Positions 1-8,141 of a stretch of 64,000 bases of DNA are shown here, piece by piece. Location: the NCBI RefSeq assembly GCF_000378605.1, contig NZ_KB905157.1, positions 124,001-188,000 of the forward strand, written 5' to 3'. The DNA is from Thioalkalivibrio sp. ALJ21. GTDB lineage: Bacteria > Pseudomonadota > Gammaproteobacteria > Ectothiorhodospirales > Ectothiorhodospiraceae. The position numbers and the translations under genes were made by a program. Within the stretch, counting starts at the first letter, position 1, and each line of letters starts with the position of its first letter. The notes under the pieces are model-generated. The model worked only from the letters and a program-made list of their open reading frames with translations, was not told the origin of the DNA and made no database searches.

Positions 1-20
1 TTGGAGGTTTCTTCAGCCAT
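1..20 (-). CDS. secB: SecB preprotein-export chaperone, first codons only (partial)
   Basis: A minus-strand ATG at position 20 opens a frame reading M-A-E-E-T-S before the window ends. This fits the start of SecB, the cytosolic export chaperone, which often lies directly downstream of grxC in gammaproteobacteria. Only six codons are visible, so the call rests on gene order plus this short N-terminus. The 109 bases between it and grxC show no other gene and no clear ribosome binding site. Confidence 0.4.
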
Positions 21-129
21 GATGTTGTTCCGAGTCGTGGAGAATGGGATTGGTGTGCGGGAATCGTAAAGGAATGTGGCGCCGGATAGGAGTCAAGAGG
101 CGGGTGAGTTTTCCCGTCGTCCTGGGGGT

Positions 130-408
130 TCAGGCGTCGCTGGTGCGCGCGATGCCGGCCGCTTCGGCCATCCGGTGCAGTTCACCGGAGCGATCCAGCG
201 CCTGCAGCTCGTCGTATCCGCCGATATGGGTGTCACCCAGGAAGATCTGTGGCACCGAGCTGCGACCGGCCCGCTGTTCCATGTCCGCACGCGCCCCGGG
301 TTCGCGATCCACCGGGTGGTCGTCGAAGGGGTAACCGTGGTGGATCAGCAGCCGGCGGGCCAGCAGGCAGAACGGGCAGCGGACCGTGCCATAGACCTCG
401 AAGCGCAT
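130..408 (-). CDS. grxC: Glutaredoxin 3 (GrxC family)
   Basis: A 92-residue cytosolic thiol-disulfide oxidoreductase that uses glutathione to reduce disulfides and mixed disulfides. It has the dithiol active site CPFC (C11, C14; the usual form is CPYC), the cis-proline motif SVPQIF (51-56) and the glutathione-binding GGYDEL motif. Its length is normal for the family. Its ATG overlaps the stop of the rhodanese gene (TAATG), so the two are translationally coupled. The neighbours (persulfide-type regulator, rhodanese) suggest a thiol/persulfide role besides general redox work; that part is inference. Confidence 0.9.
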   Translation of the reverse strand: MRFEVYGTVRCPFCLLARRLLIHHGYPFDDHPVDREPGARADMEQRAGRSSVPQIFLGDTHIGGYDELQALDRSGELHRMAEAAGIARTSDA

Positions 409-836
409 TACTTCTTCTTGATCGGCATGCCCGCGGATTGCCAGGCCTGGATGCCGCCCTGGAGGTTCACGACATCCTGGAAACCCGCGGCGGTCAGCTG
501 CGAGGCGGCCATCGCGGAGCGGTTGCCGCTACGGCAGTACACCACCACGGGCTTGTCCTTGTACTTGGCGATGTCGTCCATGCGCTTTTGCAGGCTGCCC
601 ACCGGGATGTGCTTGGCCCCACCAATGCGGCCGGAGGCGATCTCGTTGTCCTCGCGCACGTCCAGCACCAGGCTGTCGTCCTGATTGATCACGCGCACGG
701 CCTCGTTCGGCGAAAGGGTGCGGTACTTGCGGGTCAGTCGGCGGAACTCGGTGAACAGAATCATCCCGACAACCGCCAGCAGGGCACCGGTCAGGATCGG
801 GTGATTGGACAGGAATTCAGGGAGTCTTTCGAGCAT
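408..836 (-). CDS. Membrane-anchored rhodanese-like sulfurtransferase (YibN type)
   Basis: 142 residues with one N-terminal transmembrane helix (about 13-29) followed by a single rhodanese domain. The active-site loop CRSGNRS (101-107) carries the catalytic C101, which would hold a persulfide. Rhodaneses transfer sulfane sulfur between thiols; this one would do so at the inner face of the membrane. It is related to YibN, which usually sits beside grxC-secB. It lies 28 bp downstream of the ArsR-type regulator and overlaps grxC. The physiological acceptor cannot be read from the sequence. Confidence 0.85.
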   Translation of the reverse strand: MLERLPEFLSNHPILTGALLAVVGMILFTEFRRLTRKYRTLSPNEAVRVINQDDSLVLDVREDNEIASGRIGGAKHIPVGSLQKRMDDIAKYKDKPVVVYCRSGNRSAMAASQLTAAGFQDVVNLQGGIQAWQSAGMPIKKK

Positions 837-864
837 TCAGGCCGCCGCGTCGGTCAGGGAGATG

Positions 865-1200
865 TCAGGAGCTGCAGAAAACGTCCTGCATCATACCGAT
901 CAGGCGCAGCGTGCGGGAGTCCCCCACTCGGTAGTAGACACGGTTCGCATCCTTGCGGGTCGCCAGGATGCCCTTGTCGCGCAGGATGCCCAGGTGCTGC
1001 GAAATGTTGCTCTGCGAAGTCCCGACCTGATCGACGATTTCCTGTACGCTGATCTCGCGATCGCCGAGAATGCAGAGGATCTTGAGCCGCAGGGGGTGGG
1101 ACATGGCCTTGAGCGAGCGCGAGGCCCGCTCGATGTCCTCGTCCTGGGACATCAGTTCTTCTTCGACCATCTTTTCTTCTTCGACCGCTTCGTTGCTCAC
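865..1200 (-). CDS. ArsR-family regulator with BigR/SqrR-type cysteine pair (probable persulfide sensor)
   Basis: A 111-residue winged-helix repressor. I chose the GTG start at 1200 because AGAGG lies six bases upstream; the frame stays open far upstream, but that is antisense to envC. The recognition helix is around TSQSNISQHLGIL (61-73). The metal-binding ELCVCD motif of ArsR/SmtB is absent (EISVQEI here). Two cysteines remain: C43 in LKILCILGD and C109 in QDVFCSS, 66 residues apart. Those are the positions and spacing of the dithiol in the persulfide sensors SqrR and BigR (also E. coli YgaV). The downstream rhodanese fits: ygaV lies next to the rhodanese gene ygaP. Expected role: repress its own operon until sulfane sulfur links the two cysteines. 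Confidence 0.8.
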   Translation of the reverse strand: MSNEAVEEEKMVEEELMSQDEDIERASRSLKAMSHPLRLKILCILGDREISVQEIVDQVGTSQSNISQHLGILRDKGILATRKDANRVYYRVGDSRTLRLIGMMQDVFCSS

Positions 1201-1277
1201 GGCATGCCTCTTTATTGTTTTGCGAAACAGCAAGCCCGTAACCGGGTGAGAATATAAGTACCTAAACGTACCCCGAT

Positions 1278-2477
1278 ATGCGAATTTGCGCAATCTTGAC
1301 TTCCCGATACCCCTTACTGCTTGTTCTGGCGGCATTTTTGCTGGTACCCGCGGGCAGCCTCTCGGCGTTTGAGCCGGAGGCCGAGCTGGAGGAGACGCTG
1401 GAGGCGATCCGTGACCTGGAGCGCAGCCAGGAGGAGCGCCACGCGGCGCTCGAACGCCTGGAGGATGAGCTCGCGCGCGCGGCGCGAGGCAGCAGCGAGT
1501 CGCGGCGCGAATTGCGCGAGCTGGAGGCCCAGCGCGCGCAGCAGTCCGAGGTGATCGCCGAGCACGAGGCGCGCGTTGAACAGGAAGAAGAGCGGCTGCG
1601 CGAGGAACGCGTGCAGGCGGGGCGCCTGCTGCGCGACCAGTGGCAGCGCGACCGGCACCCGGGGCGCGTTCCGGGAACCGGGGGCGAGGGCGAGCTGAGC
1701 CGGTTGCACCCGGAGATCGCCGCGCGCCTGCGGGAGGCGCGGGCCGAGGCGCTGGTCGCCCTGGGGGAGCAGCTTGAAGTGCTGCGCGCCGCCCGCGACG
1801 ACCTGGAACGCGAGCAGGCGGTACTGGCCGAACAGGAGGCGGCGCTGCGCGAGGTGGTGGCGGATCTCGAACGCGAGGAGGAACGGCAGCGTGCGGCGAT
1901 GGAGGAACTGGAACGGGCGATCGAGGACGAGGCACTGGAGCTGGCACGGCTGGAACGTAACGCGGAGACCCTGGAGGATCTGATTCGCGAGGTGGAGCGC
2001 GATGCGGCGGAACGCGAAGAGCGTGCCGCGCGGGGCGATCCTCCACCCGAGCGTGCGCCGGTTCGTTCCGACGTCGACTTTGCCGACCTCCAGGGCGAGC
2101 TGCCCAGGCCGGCGGACGGCTCGGTCGTCCGGCGTTTCAACGAGCCGCGCGGCAGCCGTCTGCAGTCACGCTGGCGGGGGACCGTGCTGGAGGTCGACAA
2201 CGGCGAGTCCGTGCACGCCGTCCATTTTGGTCGTGTGGTCTATGCCGACTGGATGCAGGGCTACGGTTTTCTGGTGATTCTCGACCACGGGAACGGCTAC
2301 CTGACGCTGTACAGCAACCTGGAGGAGATCCTGGTCGCCGAGGGCGAGGAGGTCGAGGGCGGCACGCGGATGGCCCTGGCCGGCGCCGGGCGCGAAGCGA
2401 TCGCGCCGGGACTCTACTTCGAGATTCGGCGAAATGGCGATCCGTTGAACCCTGAGGACTGGTGGCTATCTCAATGA
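1278..2477 (+). CDS. envC: EnvC-like murein hydrolase activator
   Basis: 399 residues: signal peptide (about 1-30, cut near AFE), long charged coiled coils (about 35-255), then a C-terminal LytM/M23-like domain (about 285-395). The metal-binding site is degenerate: the final HxH strand reads LYFEIRRNG, as in EnvC, so it should be a non-catalytic activator of periplasmic amidases (AmiA/AmiB) at the division septum. It is followed by the carboxyl-terminal protease gene, the usual gammaproteobacterial order. A phosphoglycerate mutase gene often found upstream is not here; the ArsR regulator is divergent instead. A TATAAG hexamer at 1253-1258 could be a -10 box, but no -35 accompanies it. Confidence 0.85.
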   Translation: MRICAILTSRYPLLLVLAAFLLVPAGSLSAFEPEAELEETLEAIRDLERSQEERHAALERLEDELARAARGSSESRRELRELEAQRAQQSEVIAEHEARVEQEEERLREERVQAGRLLRDQWQRDRHPGRVPGTGGEGELSRLHPEIAARLREARAEALVALGEQLEVLRAARDDLEREQAVLAEQEAALREVVADLEREEERQRAAMEELERAIEDEALELARLERNAETLEDLIREVERDAAEREERAARGDPPPERAPVRSDVDFADLQGELPRPADGSVVRRFNEPRGSRLQSRWRGTVLEVDNGESVHAVHFGRVVYADWMQGYGFLVILDHGNGYLTLYSNLEEILVAEGEEVEGGTRMALAGAGREAIAPGLYFEIRRNGDPLNPEDWWLSQ

Positions 2478-2482
2478 CGAGC

Positions 2483-2501
2483 GTCACGAAATAATCGTGA
2501 C
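2483..2501. promoter_or_regulatory. 19-bp perfect inverted repeat between envC and ctpA
   Basis: GTCACGA-AATAA-TCGTGAC is a perfect 7-bp dyad with a five-base centre, six bases after the envC stop codon. It has no GC-rich stem or T-run, so it does not look like a terminator. It is more like an operator for a dimeric regulator acting on ctpA, or a small mRNA stem. No partner site was seen elsewhere in the window. Confidence 0.35.
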
Positions 2502-2618
2502 CATGTTTGAAGGATTTGTCGGGCGAAAACAGCAGACGCAGTCGGGCGTTCAGGCATGGGTCAGATTCCCGGTGCTACCATCGACACGGTAAATACCTCC
2601 GTTTCTAGAGGATCGGTA

Positions 2619-3905
2619 ATGAAGAAGTCTTGTCGCACCGGGTACGCCCTGGTGGTGGGTTTGGTGGTTGGTGTCATGCTCAGCGTGTCGGTGGCGGTGT
2701 ATGCCGATCGCGAGAATGGCGCACAGAATGCCTTGCCGGTGGAGGACCTGCAGCGGTTTACCGAGGTGTATATGCGCATCAAGCGCAATTACGTCACCGA
2801 GGTGGACGACAAGGAGCTGCTGGACAACGCCATCCAGGGGATGCTCTCCGGGCTGGACCCGCATTCGGCCTATCTCGACGAGCAGGACTTCGAGGACATG
2901 CAGGTCGGGACCTCCGGCGAGTTTGGTGGTCTGGGCATCGAGGTCGGCATGGAGGATGGCTTCGTCAAGGTCATTGCCCCGATCGATGACACCCCGGCGA
3001 GCAAGGCCGGCATCGAGGCGGGTGATCTGATCATTCGCCTGGACGGTGAATCCGTGCAGGGCATGACGCTGTCCGATGCCGTCTCCAAGATGCGCGGCGA
3101 GAAGGGCACCGACATTACCCTGACCATCGTCCGCGAGGGCGAGGACCAGCCGAAGGAGATCACGCTGACGCGCGACCGTATCCAGGTCCAGAGCGTGCGC
3201 TCCGAGATCCTCGAAGACGGGTATGGCTACCTGCGTATCAGCAACTTCCAGCAGCGCACCGCGCGTGACGTCGTGCGAGCCGTCGAAGAGCTGAAGGAAG
3301 AGGGTGATCTGCGCGGCCTGGTGCTGGATCTGCGCAACAACCCGGGCGGCATTCTGAATGGCGCGGTGGGTGTGTCCGATGCCTTCCTGGAGGAAGGGCT
3401 GATCGTTTATACCGAAGGTCGGCTGGAGGACTCGCAGTTCCGCTACCAGGCCTCGCCGGGTGATGTGCTTGGCGGCGCCCCGATGGTGGTACTGGTGAAC
3501 CGGGGTTCGGCCTCGGCCTCCGAGATCGTGGCTGGTGCCCTGCAGGATCACAAGCGTGCAGTGGTCATGGGCCAGAACACCTTTGGCAAGGGTTCGGTGC
3601 AGACGATCCTGCCGCTGACCGAGAACACCGGTATCAAGCTGACCACGGCGCGTTACTTCACGCCGGACGGCCGCAACATCGAGAAAGAGGGCGTCGAGCC
3701 CGATATCCGGCTGGAGAACCTGACGGTCTCGCGCGCCGATGACGGCAATGGGCGCGATGCCCAGGTGCGCATGCAGCAGGAGTTGCAGGGCGAGGACGTG
3801 CCGGAGGACGATGACGACAATGGCGAGAGCCTGGCCGAGCGCGATTACGGTCTGAGCGAGGCCCTGAATCTGCTCAAAGGGCTGAACATCTACAGTCAGC
3901 GCTGA
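2619..3905 (+). CDS. ctpA: Carboxyl-terminal processing protease (S41A)
   Basis: 428 residues. I chose the ATG at 2619, preceded by AGAGGA, over a frame-open codon 63 bases upstream; it gives a clean N-terminal hydrophobic export segment (about 8-28). A PDZ domain (about 100-185) is followed by the S41 catalytic domain. Nucleophile S299 (in GSASASEI) and general base K324 (in TFGKGSVQ) form the Ser-Lys dyad with the family's 25-residue spacing. CtpA proteases trim or degrade periplasmic proteins from their C-termini, and in several bacteria control cell-wall hydrolases, which suits the envC neighbour. The acidic C-terminal tail is low complexity. Confidence 0.93.
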   Translation: MKKSCRTGYALVVGLVVGVMLSVSVAVYADRENGAQNALPVEDLQRFTEVYMRIKRNYVTEVDDKELLDNAIQGMLSGLDPHSAYLDEQDFEDMQVGTSGEFGGLGIEVGMEDGFVKVIAPIDDTPASKAGIEAGDLIIRLDGESVQGMTLSDAVSKMRGEKGTDITLTIVREGEDQPKEITLTRDRIQVQSVRSEILEDGYGYLRISNFQQRTARDVVRAVEELKEEGDLRGLVLDLRNNPGGILNGAVGVSDAFLEEGLIVYTEGRLEDSQFRYQASPGDVLGGAPMVVLVNRGSASASEIVAGALQDHKRAVVMGQNTFGKGSVQTILPLTENTGIKLTTARYFTPDGRNIEKEGVEPDIRLENLTVSRADDGNGRDAQVRMQQELQGEDVPEDDDDNGESLAERDYGLSEALNLLKGLNIYSQR

Positions 3906-3919
3906 TTGGGGGTGTGGCC

Positions 3920-4474
3920 ATGACGGAGGAAACACCACGTGTCCTGGTGCCGCTGGCGGCCGGGGCCGAGGAACTGGAGGCCGTCACTATCATCGATCTG
4001 TTGCGCCGCGCGCGCTTCGAGGTCACGGTCGCGGGGCTCGAACAGGGCCCCGTGCGCTGTTCCCGCGGGACGGTGATCCAGCCCGATACCATGCTGGATG
4101 CAATTCAGGACGATGCCTTCGACCTGATCGTGTTGCCCGGTGGTCTGCCGGGGGCCGATCACCTGCGCGACGATCCACGTGTACAGGCAATGCTGCGGGC
4201 ACAGGCCGAGCGCGACGGCTGGCTGGGTGCGATCTGTGCCGGGCCCAAGGCTCTGGCACAGGCGGGGGTGCTGGAAGGTCGTCGGGTGACCTCGTTTACC
4301 GGGGCGCTGGACGAATCGGGCATCCCCTCTACCGGGGGGCTGGTCGAGGTCGACGGGCGCATCATCACCGGACGTGGTCCGGGGGCGGCGATGGACTTTG
4401 CCCTGGCCCTGATCGAGCAGCTGGCCGGGCGCGAGGCCCGCGAGGCCGTCGAGGGGCCGTTGCTGCGTCCTTAG
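3920..4474 (+). CDS. DJ-1/PfpI family protein (YajL-like)
   Basis: 184 residues in the DJ-1 fold. The nucleophile elbow AICAG carries C106, the same number as in human DJ-1, and the partner acid is E17 in GAEELE. Members act on oxidative or carbonyl stress, as chaperone or deglycase; the biochemical role is disputed in the literature and cannot be settled here. I chose ATG 3920 over GTG 3914 because the GGGGG ribosome-binding stretch is seven bases from the ATG but too close to the GTG. It starts 14 bases after ctpA and is probably co-transcribed with it. Confidence 0.85.
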   Translation: MTEETPRVLVPLAAGAEELEAVTIIDLLRRARFEVTVAGLEQGPVRCSRGTVIQPDTMLDAIQDDAFDLIVLPGGLPGADHLRDDPRVQAMLRAQAERDGWLGAICAGPKALAQAGVLEGRRVTSFTGALDESGIPSTGGLVEVDGRIITGRGPGAAMDFALALIEQLAGREAREAVEGPLLRP

Positions 4475-4634
4475 AAAGACAGACCTTTCCTGCTCCCGTG
4501 CAAGCCCTGCGCGGCTCCATCCAGCGTCACTTCGCATCCTGGCATGAACCCGACGGCCCCAGTCGATTAGACTGTGCGGGTCTCGCGGTCGCCTGGCCGC
4601 GCCCTACGAACCCAACCCAAGGAGTCGTGACCGA

Positions 4635-5372
4635 ATGGCAGGCCACAGCAAGTGGGCGAACATCCAGCATCGCAAGAACGCCCAGGACGCCAAGCGCGGC
4701 AAACTCTTTACCAAGCTGATCCGCGAGATCACCGTCGCTGCCCGGCAGGGCGGGTCCGACCCCGAGACCAATCCGCGCCTGCGCCTGGCGATCGACAAGG
4801 CACTCGGCGCCAACATGACACGGGATACCATCGAGCGCGCGGCCAAGCGCGGCGCTGGCGAGACCGACGGGGCCGCAATGGAGGAGATCCGCTACGAGGG
4901 CTATGGCCCGGGCGGCGCGGCGATCCTGGTCGACTGCATGACCGACAATCGCAACCGGACGGTGGCCGAGGTGCGTCACGCCTTCTCCAAGATGGGTGGC
5001 AACCTGGGGACCGATGGCTCGGTGGCCTACCTGTTCCAGAACAAGGGCGTGATTCGTTTTGCGCCGGGGCTGGACGACGAGACGGTCATGGAAGCCGCGC
5101 TGGAGGGTGGGGCCGAGGACGTGCAGGTCGAGGACGACGGCGCGATCGAGGTGATTACCGAGCCCGATACCTATCAGGACGTGCGCCAGGCCCTGCTGGA
5201 CCGGGGACTGGAGCCGGAGGGCTCGGAGGTCACCTGGCGCCCGGAGACCCTGTCGCCACTCGATGACGAGACCGCCGAGTCCGTGCTGAAACTCCTGGAG
5301 ATGCTGGACGACCTGGACGACGTGCAGAACGTTTTTACCAACGCCGATTTCCCGGAAGGCGTGGGGCAGTGA
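4635..5372 (+). CDS. yebC: YebC/PmpR family protein
   Basis: 245 residues, full length, with the family-typical N-terminus [20 protein letters not shown]. YebC proteins were first described as transcription regulators; members have more recently been linked to ribosome function at proline-rich stalls. They have three domains and no enzyme active site. AAGGAG lies ten bases upstream of the ATG. It precedes ruvC-ruvA, a very common arrangement. The 160 bp before it contain nothing else I can name. Confidence 0.93.
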   Translation: MAGHSKWANIQHRKNAQDAKRGKLFTKLIREITVAARQGGSDPETNPRLRLAIDKALGANMTRDTIERAAKRGAGETDGAAMEEIRYEGYGPGGAAILVDCMTDNRNRTVAEVRHAFSKMGGNLGTDGSVAYLFQNKGVIRFAPGLDDETVMEAALEGGAEDVQVEDDGAIEVITEPDTYQDVRQALLDRGLEPEGSEVTWRPETLSPLDDETAESVLKLLEMLDDLDDVQNVFTNADFPEGVGQ

Positions 5373-5417
5373 TGCCACGCTTCTGCACGCTGTAATTCGA
5401 GCCTCCCTGGATAAGCG

Positions 5418-5933
5418 ATGCGGATCCTTGGTATCGACCCCGGTTCGCGGATCACTGGCTTTGCGGTGATCGAGTACGCCAAGGGCCAGGGCCGTTCCCG
5501 CGGCCATGGTGTGATCCGGCCCAGATCCAAGGGGTTTCCCGAGCGCCTGGGCGAGATCTTCGCCGGCGTGGTCGAGGTGATCGGCGAACTCAAGCCCGAC
5601 GTGCTGGCGATCGAAACGGTATTCGTCGCCCGCAATGCGCAGTCGGCGATCAAGCTGGGGCACGCCCGGGGGGCCGCCATCTGCGCGGCGACTCAGGCCG
5701 GGCTCCCGGTACATGAATATGCCCCGCGTGCGATCAAGATGGCCGTGGTCGGCGTGGGCAGCGCGGACAAGGAGCAGGTCCAGCACATGATGCAGCAACT
5801 GTTACGTCTGACCGAACCGGCCAGCAGCGATGCCGCCGATGCCCTGGCCGTCGCGCTGTGCCATGCCCATACCGCCCAGCACCAGGCGCGTCTGGCAGGC
5901 GCCGCCTCGGCCGTGATTGGGGGGCGCCCATGA
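5418..5933 (+). CDS. ruvC: Holliday junction resolvase RuvC
   Basis: 171 residues, typical length. The acidic residues of the RNase H-like active site are all present: D7 (GIDPGS), E66 (AIETVF), D138 and D141 (SSDAADAL). It cuts four-way junctions symmetrically as a dimer, in cooperation with RuvAB. Its stop overlaps the start of ruvA by four bases (ATGA). Confidence 0.95.
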   Translation: MRILGIDPGSRITGFAVIEYAKGQGRSRGHGVIRPRSKGFPERLGEIFAGVVEVIGELKPDVLAIETVFVARNAQSAIKLGHARGAAICAATQAGLPVHEYAPRAIKMAVVGVGSADKEQVQHMMQQLLRLTEPASSDAADALAVALCHAHTAQHQARLAGAASAVIGGRP

Positions 5934-6535
5934 TTGCCCGGCTGGAGGGGACGCTGATCAGCCGCGAGGTGAATGGCGTGGTGATCGATGCGGGGGGTGT
6001 GGGCTACGAGGTCGAGGTCCCGCTCTCCACGCTGGCGGCCCTGCCGGAGCCGGGCGCGACCGTGGTCCTGACCACGCACCTCGTGGTACGTGAGGATGCG
6101 CACCAGCTGTTCGGGTTCATGCACAAGCGCGACCGCGATCTGTTCCGGCGCCTGATCCGAGTCAACGGGATCGGGGCCAAACTCGCGCTGGCGATGCTCT
6201 CGACCTATGCAGGTGACGAACTGGCCGGCCTGATCAGCGGCGGTGACGTGACCGGGCTGGCCAAGGTCCCGGGGATCGGCAAGCGCACGGCTGAACGCGT
6301 GGTGCTGGAGCTGGGTGAGCGCCTGGCCGAGATGGGATTCGCGGCCACGCCGGGTGTCGCCGGTGCCGGGGCCGATGCCCCGGCCGCCGCGATGGACGGC
6401 GAGGCTCTGGCAGCGCTCGAGTCACTGGGTTATCCGCGCGCCAGCGCGGAGAAGATGGTCGCCGCCGTGCGCGATCAGGCCGATTCGGTGGAGACTCTGG
6501 TGCGCCTGGCACTGCGCGCGACTGTCAGGCGCTGA
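5930..6535 (+). CDS. ruvA: Holliday junction DNA helicase subunit RuvA
   Basis: 201 residues starting MIARLEGTL: an OB-fold N-terminal domain, paired helix-hairpin-helix motifs (one in AKVPGIGKRTAERV) and a C-terminal three-helix RuvB-binding domain after an Ala-rich linker. It binds the junction and loads RuvB. I chose ATG 5930 because it overlaps the ruvC stop (ATGA). In most gammaproteobacteria ruvB follows at once; here the next gene is an unrelated one on the opposite strand. Confidence 0.95.
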   Translation: MIARLEGTLISREVNGVVIDAGGVGYEVEVPLSTLAALPEPGATVVLTTHLVVREDAHQLFGFMHKRDRDLFRRLIRVNGIGAKLALAMLSTYAGDELAGLISGGDVTGLAKVPGIGKRTAERVVLELGERLAEMGFAATPGVAGAGADAPAAAMDGEALAALESLGYPRASAEKMVAAVRDQADSVETLVRLALRATVRR

Positions 6536-6541
6536 GAATCC

Positions 6542-6563
6542 CGGCCCGGTAGTACCCGGGCCG
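6542..6563. terminator. Hairpin between convergent ruvA and DUF3617 gene
   Basis: CGGCCCGG (6542-6549) pairs perfectly with CCGGGCCG (6556-6563) around a six-base loop. It lies seven bases after the ruvA stop and 26 bases beyond the end of the convergent gene, so it could end transcription from both sides. No T-run follows, so termination would be weak or factor-assisted. Confidence 0.5.
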
Positions 6564-6588
6564 TCGGATACTGCCGAGAGGCGTTTCC

Positions 6589-7029
6589 CTAGCAGTCGCC
6601 GATGCGTTGGCCTTCAACGGTGATCCGCACGGACATGGGGCCCATCGGCGAGTCGATCTCGCTGGTCATCTCGCCCTCTGCTCGATCCCCCATGAACTGC
6701 ATCGACCCCTGCATGTCCATGCTGGTGCCGTCGGGATCGGTGCAGGTCATGGTGTAGTCCACGCCGTCCGCGCGCATGTCCATGCTGTCCACGCTGCAGC
6801 CCTCCGGTGCCTCGATCATCTCCTCGCCGCGCGCGAGGTCGTCCTCGGTTACGCACTCGGTGTAGGTCTCGGTCTGCTCCGGCATCTGGTGTGCGCCTTC
6901 CATGGTGGTGGTGTTGGTGTACTCCCACTCGCCCGGCTGGATGTTCGGTGTTTCGGCCTGGGCCATCAGTGGCAGGAACGCGAATGGGACGGCGGCCAGC
7001 AGGCCGTAAAGGCTGGAACGAGGCATCAT
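6589..7029 (-). CDS. DUF3617 family exported protein
   Basis: 146 residues with a Sec signal peptide (about 1-25, cut after MAQA). The mature region begins TPNIQPGEWEY and matches the DUF3617 pattern: a lipocalin-like beta-rich periplasmic protein with paired cysteines and many Met/Thr repeats. Function unknown. AGGGAG precedes the start. It is divergent from the metalloprotease gene at 7148. Confidence 0.75.
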   Translation of the reverse strand: MMPRSSLYGLLAAVPFAFLPLMAQAETPNIQPGEWEYTNTTTMEGAHQMPEQTETYTECVTEDDLARGEEMIEAPEGCSVDSMDMRADGVDYTMTCTDPDGTSMDMQGSMQFMGDRAEGEMTSEIDSPMGPMSVRITVEGQRIGDC

Positions 7030-7147
7030 GATGGGCTCTCCCTGCGAAATGTGTGGCGTTCATGGTGCCTCGGCGCCTGCAGGGGAGCAAATTGGCGAAT
7101 GCCGCTGATTGGTGGCATGTTGCGGTTGGGGATCTCGGAGGGAATGC

Positions 7148-8107
7148 ATGGCCATACCGTTATGGGTGCTGGGCGGTGCGGGTGCCGTGGTGCTGGGCGG
7201 GGCCGTGCTGCTGGACGGCGATCCGCGCGATTTCCTGGTGGGCGGGGGGCATCCGGCCGCGCCCGGCTGTGCGATTCCGGTGGAAATGCATCTGGGCGAG
7301 ATCGACCCGCGTTTCGAGCTGGAGCCCGACGAAGTGCGCCGCGCACTCGATGCCGCGGTGGCGATGTGGGAGACCCATACCGAAGAACGACTGTTCACCG
7401 CGCGCGACGGTGAGGGGATGGCCGTGCGGCTGGTATTCGACGAGCGTCAGGCCGACGCCATGGCGCGGGACCGCTCCCGCGCGCAGCTGGATCAGGCGCA
7501 GGAGGATATCGACGATGCCCGGGAGCGCCTGGATCGCCATCGCTCGGCGCTGAACGCCGACGTCGAGCTGTACGAACGCAGCGTGCGCGGGTTCGACGAT
7601 CGCCGTCGTGCGCATGAAGGCCGGATCGCCGACTGGAATGCGGGTCGCGGGGAGCGCAGTGCGCAGGCCCGCGAGCGTCTGGAACGGGAAGCGCGAGAGC
7701 TGCGCGAGGAGCACGAACGACTGGAAGAGCGCCGCCGCGGGCTGGAGGATCGCCGGTCGGATCTGAACGCGGCCGGTCGCGAACTGGAACGCGAGATCGC
7801 CGCCTTCAATGAACAGGTCGAGCAGTACAACCGGGCAGCGGCCGCGGGCAGTGGTTTTGACATGGCGATCTACCATCAGCAGGGCAACCGTCGCAGCATC
7901 ACGGTCTACAAGGCGAGCGACTTTGACGAGTTGCGCCTGACGCTGGCACACGAGCTGGGCCATGCCCTGGGGATCGGGCACGTCGATGACCCCGCCGCGG
8001 TCATGCACGCGGAGCTGGGCCCGGCGAACGCGGGCCGCGAGGACCTGGCTGCGGCGGATCGAGCGGCGCTGGTGGAGTCGTGCGGGGTGGAGCTGGTGAC
8101 GCCGTGA
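7148..8107 (+). CDS. Matrixin-like zinc metalloprotease split by a coiled-coil insertion
   Basis: 319 residues. An N-terminal hydrophobic segment (about 3-22) should anchor or export it. Residues 40-105 resemble the first part of a matrixin domain (helix around DEVRRALDAAVAMW, then a strand MAVRLVF). Residues about 108-231 are a charged heptad-rich coiled coil. Residues 237-290 return to the matrixin fold with the metzincin zinc motif HELGHALGIGH (268-278) and a Met-turn candidate (AVMH, 284-287). The three His ligands and catalytic Glu are intact. I chose ATG 7148 because GGAGG lies six bases upstream. Substrate unknown. It is flanked by divergent and convergent genes, so it is probably monocistronic. 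Confidence 0.8.
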   Translation: MAIPLWVLGGAGAVVLGGAVLLDGDPRDFLVGGGHPAAPGCAIPVEMHLGEIDPRFELEPDEVRRALDAAVAMWETHTEERLFTARDGEGMAVRLVFDERQADAMARDRSRAQLDQAQEDIDDARERLDRHRSALNADVELYERSVRGFDDRRRAHEGRIADWNAGRGERSAQARERLEREARELREEHERLEERRRGLEDRRSDLNAAGRELEREIAAFNEQVEQYNRAAAAGSGFDMAIYHQQGNRRSITVYKASDFDELRLTLAHELGHALGIGHVDDPAAVMHAELGPANAGREDLAAADRAALVESCGVELVTP

Positions 8108-8110
8108 AGG

Positions 8111-8136
8111 GCCGGGGCGCGATCCCTCGCCCCGGC
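8111..8136. terminator. Hairpin between convergent metalloprotease gene and fadL
   Basis: GCCGGGGCG (8111-8119) and CGCCCCGGC (8128-8136) form a perfect 9-bp GC-rich stem with an eight-base loop, between two convergent stop codons. There is no T-run on either side. It is a likely bidirectional transcription barrier. Confidence 0.5.
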
Positions 8137-8141
8137 AGGCA

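Noticed and set aside
865-2046. N-terminally extended version of the ArsR regulator (393 codons)
   Set aside because: The extension is a Pro/Arg/Ala-rich shadow of envC. The GTG at 1200 with AGAGG gives a normal ArsR length.
3914-3919. GTG start two codons upstream for the DJ-1 gene
   Set aside because: The ribosome binding site would be too close to the GTG; spacing fits ATG 3920.
2550-3938. Antisense open frame across ctpA
   Set aside because: The plus strand encodes a full S41 protease with PDZ and catalytic dyad. The antisense translation is a His/Gln/Leu-rich shadow.
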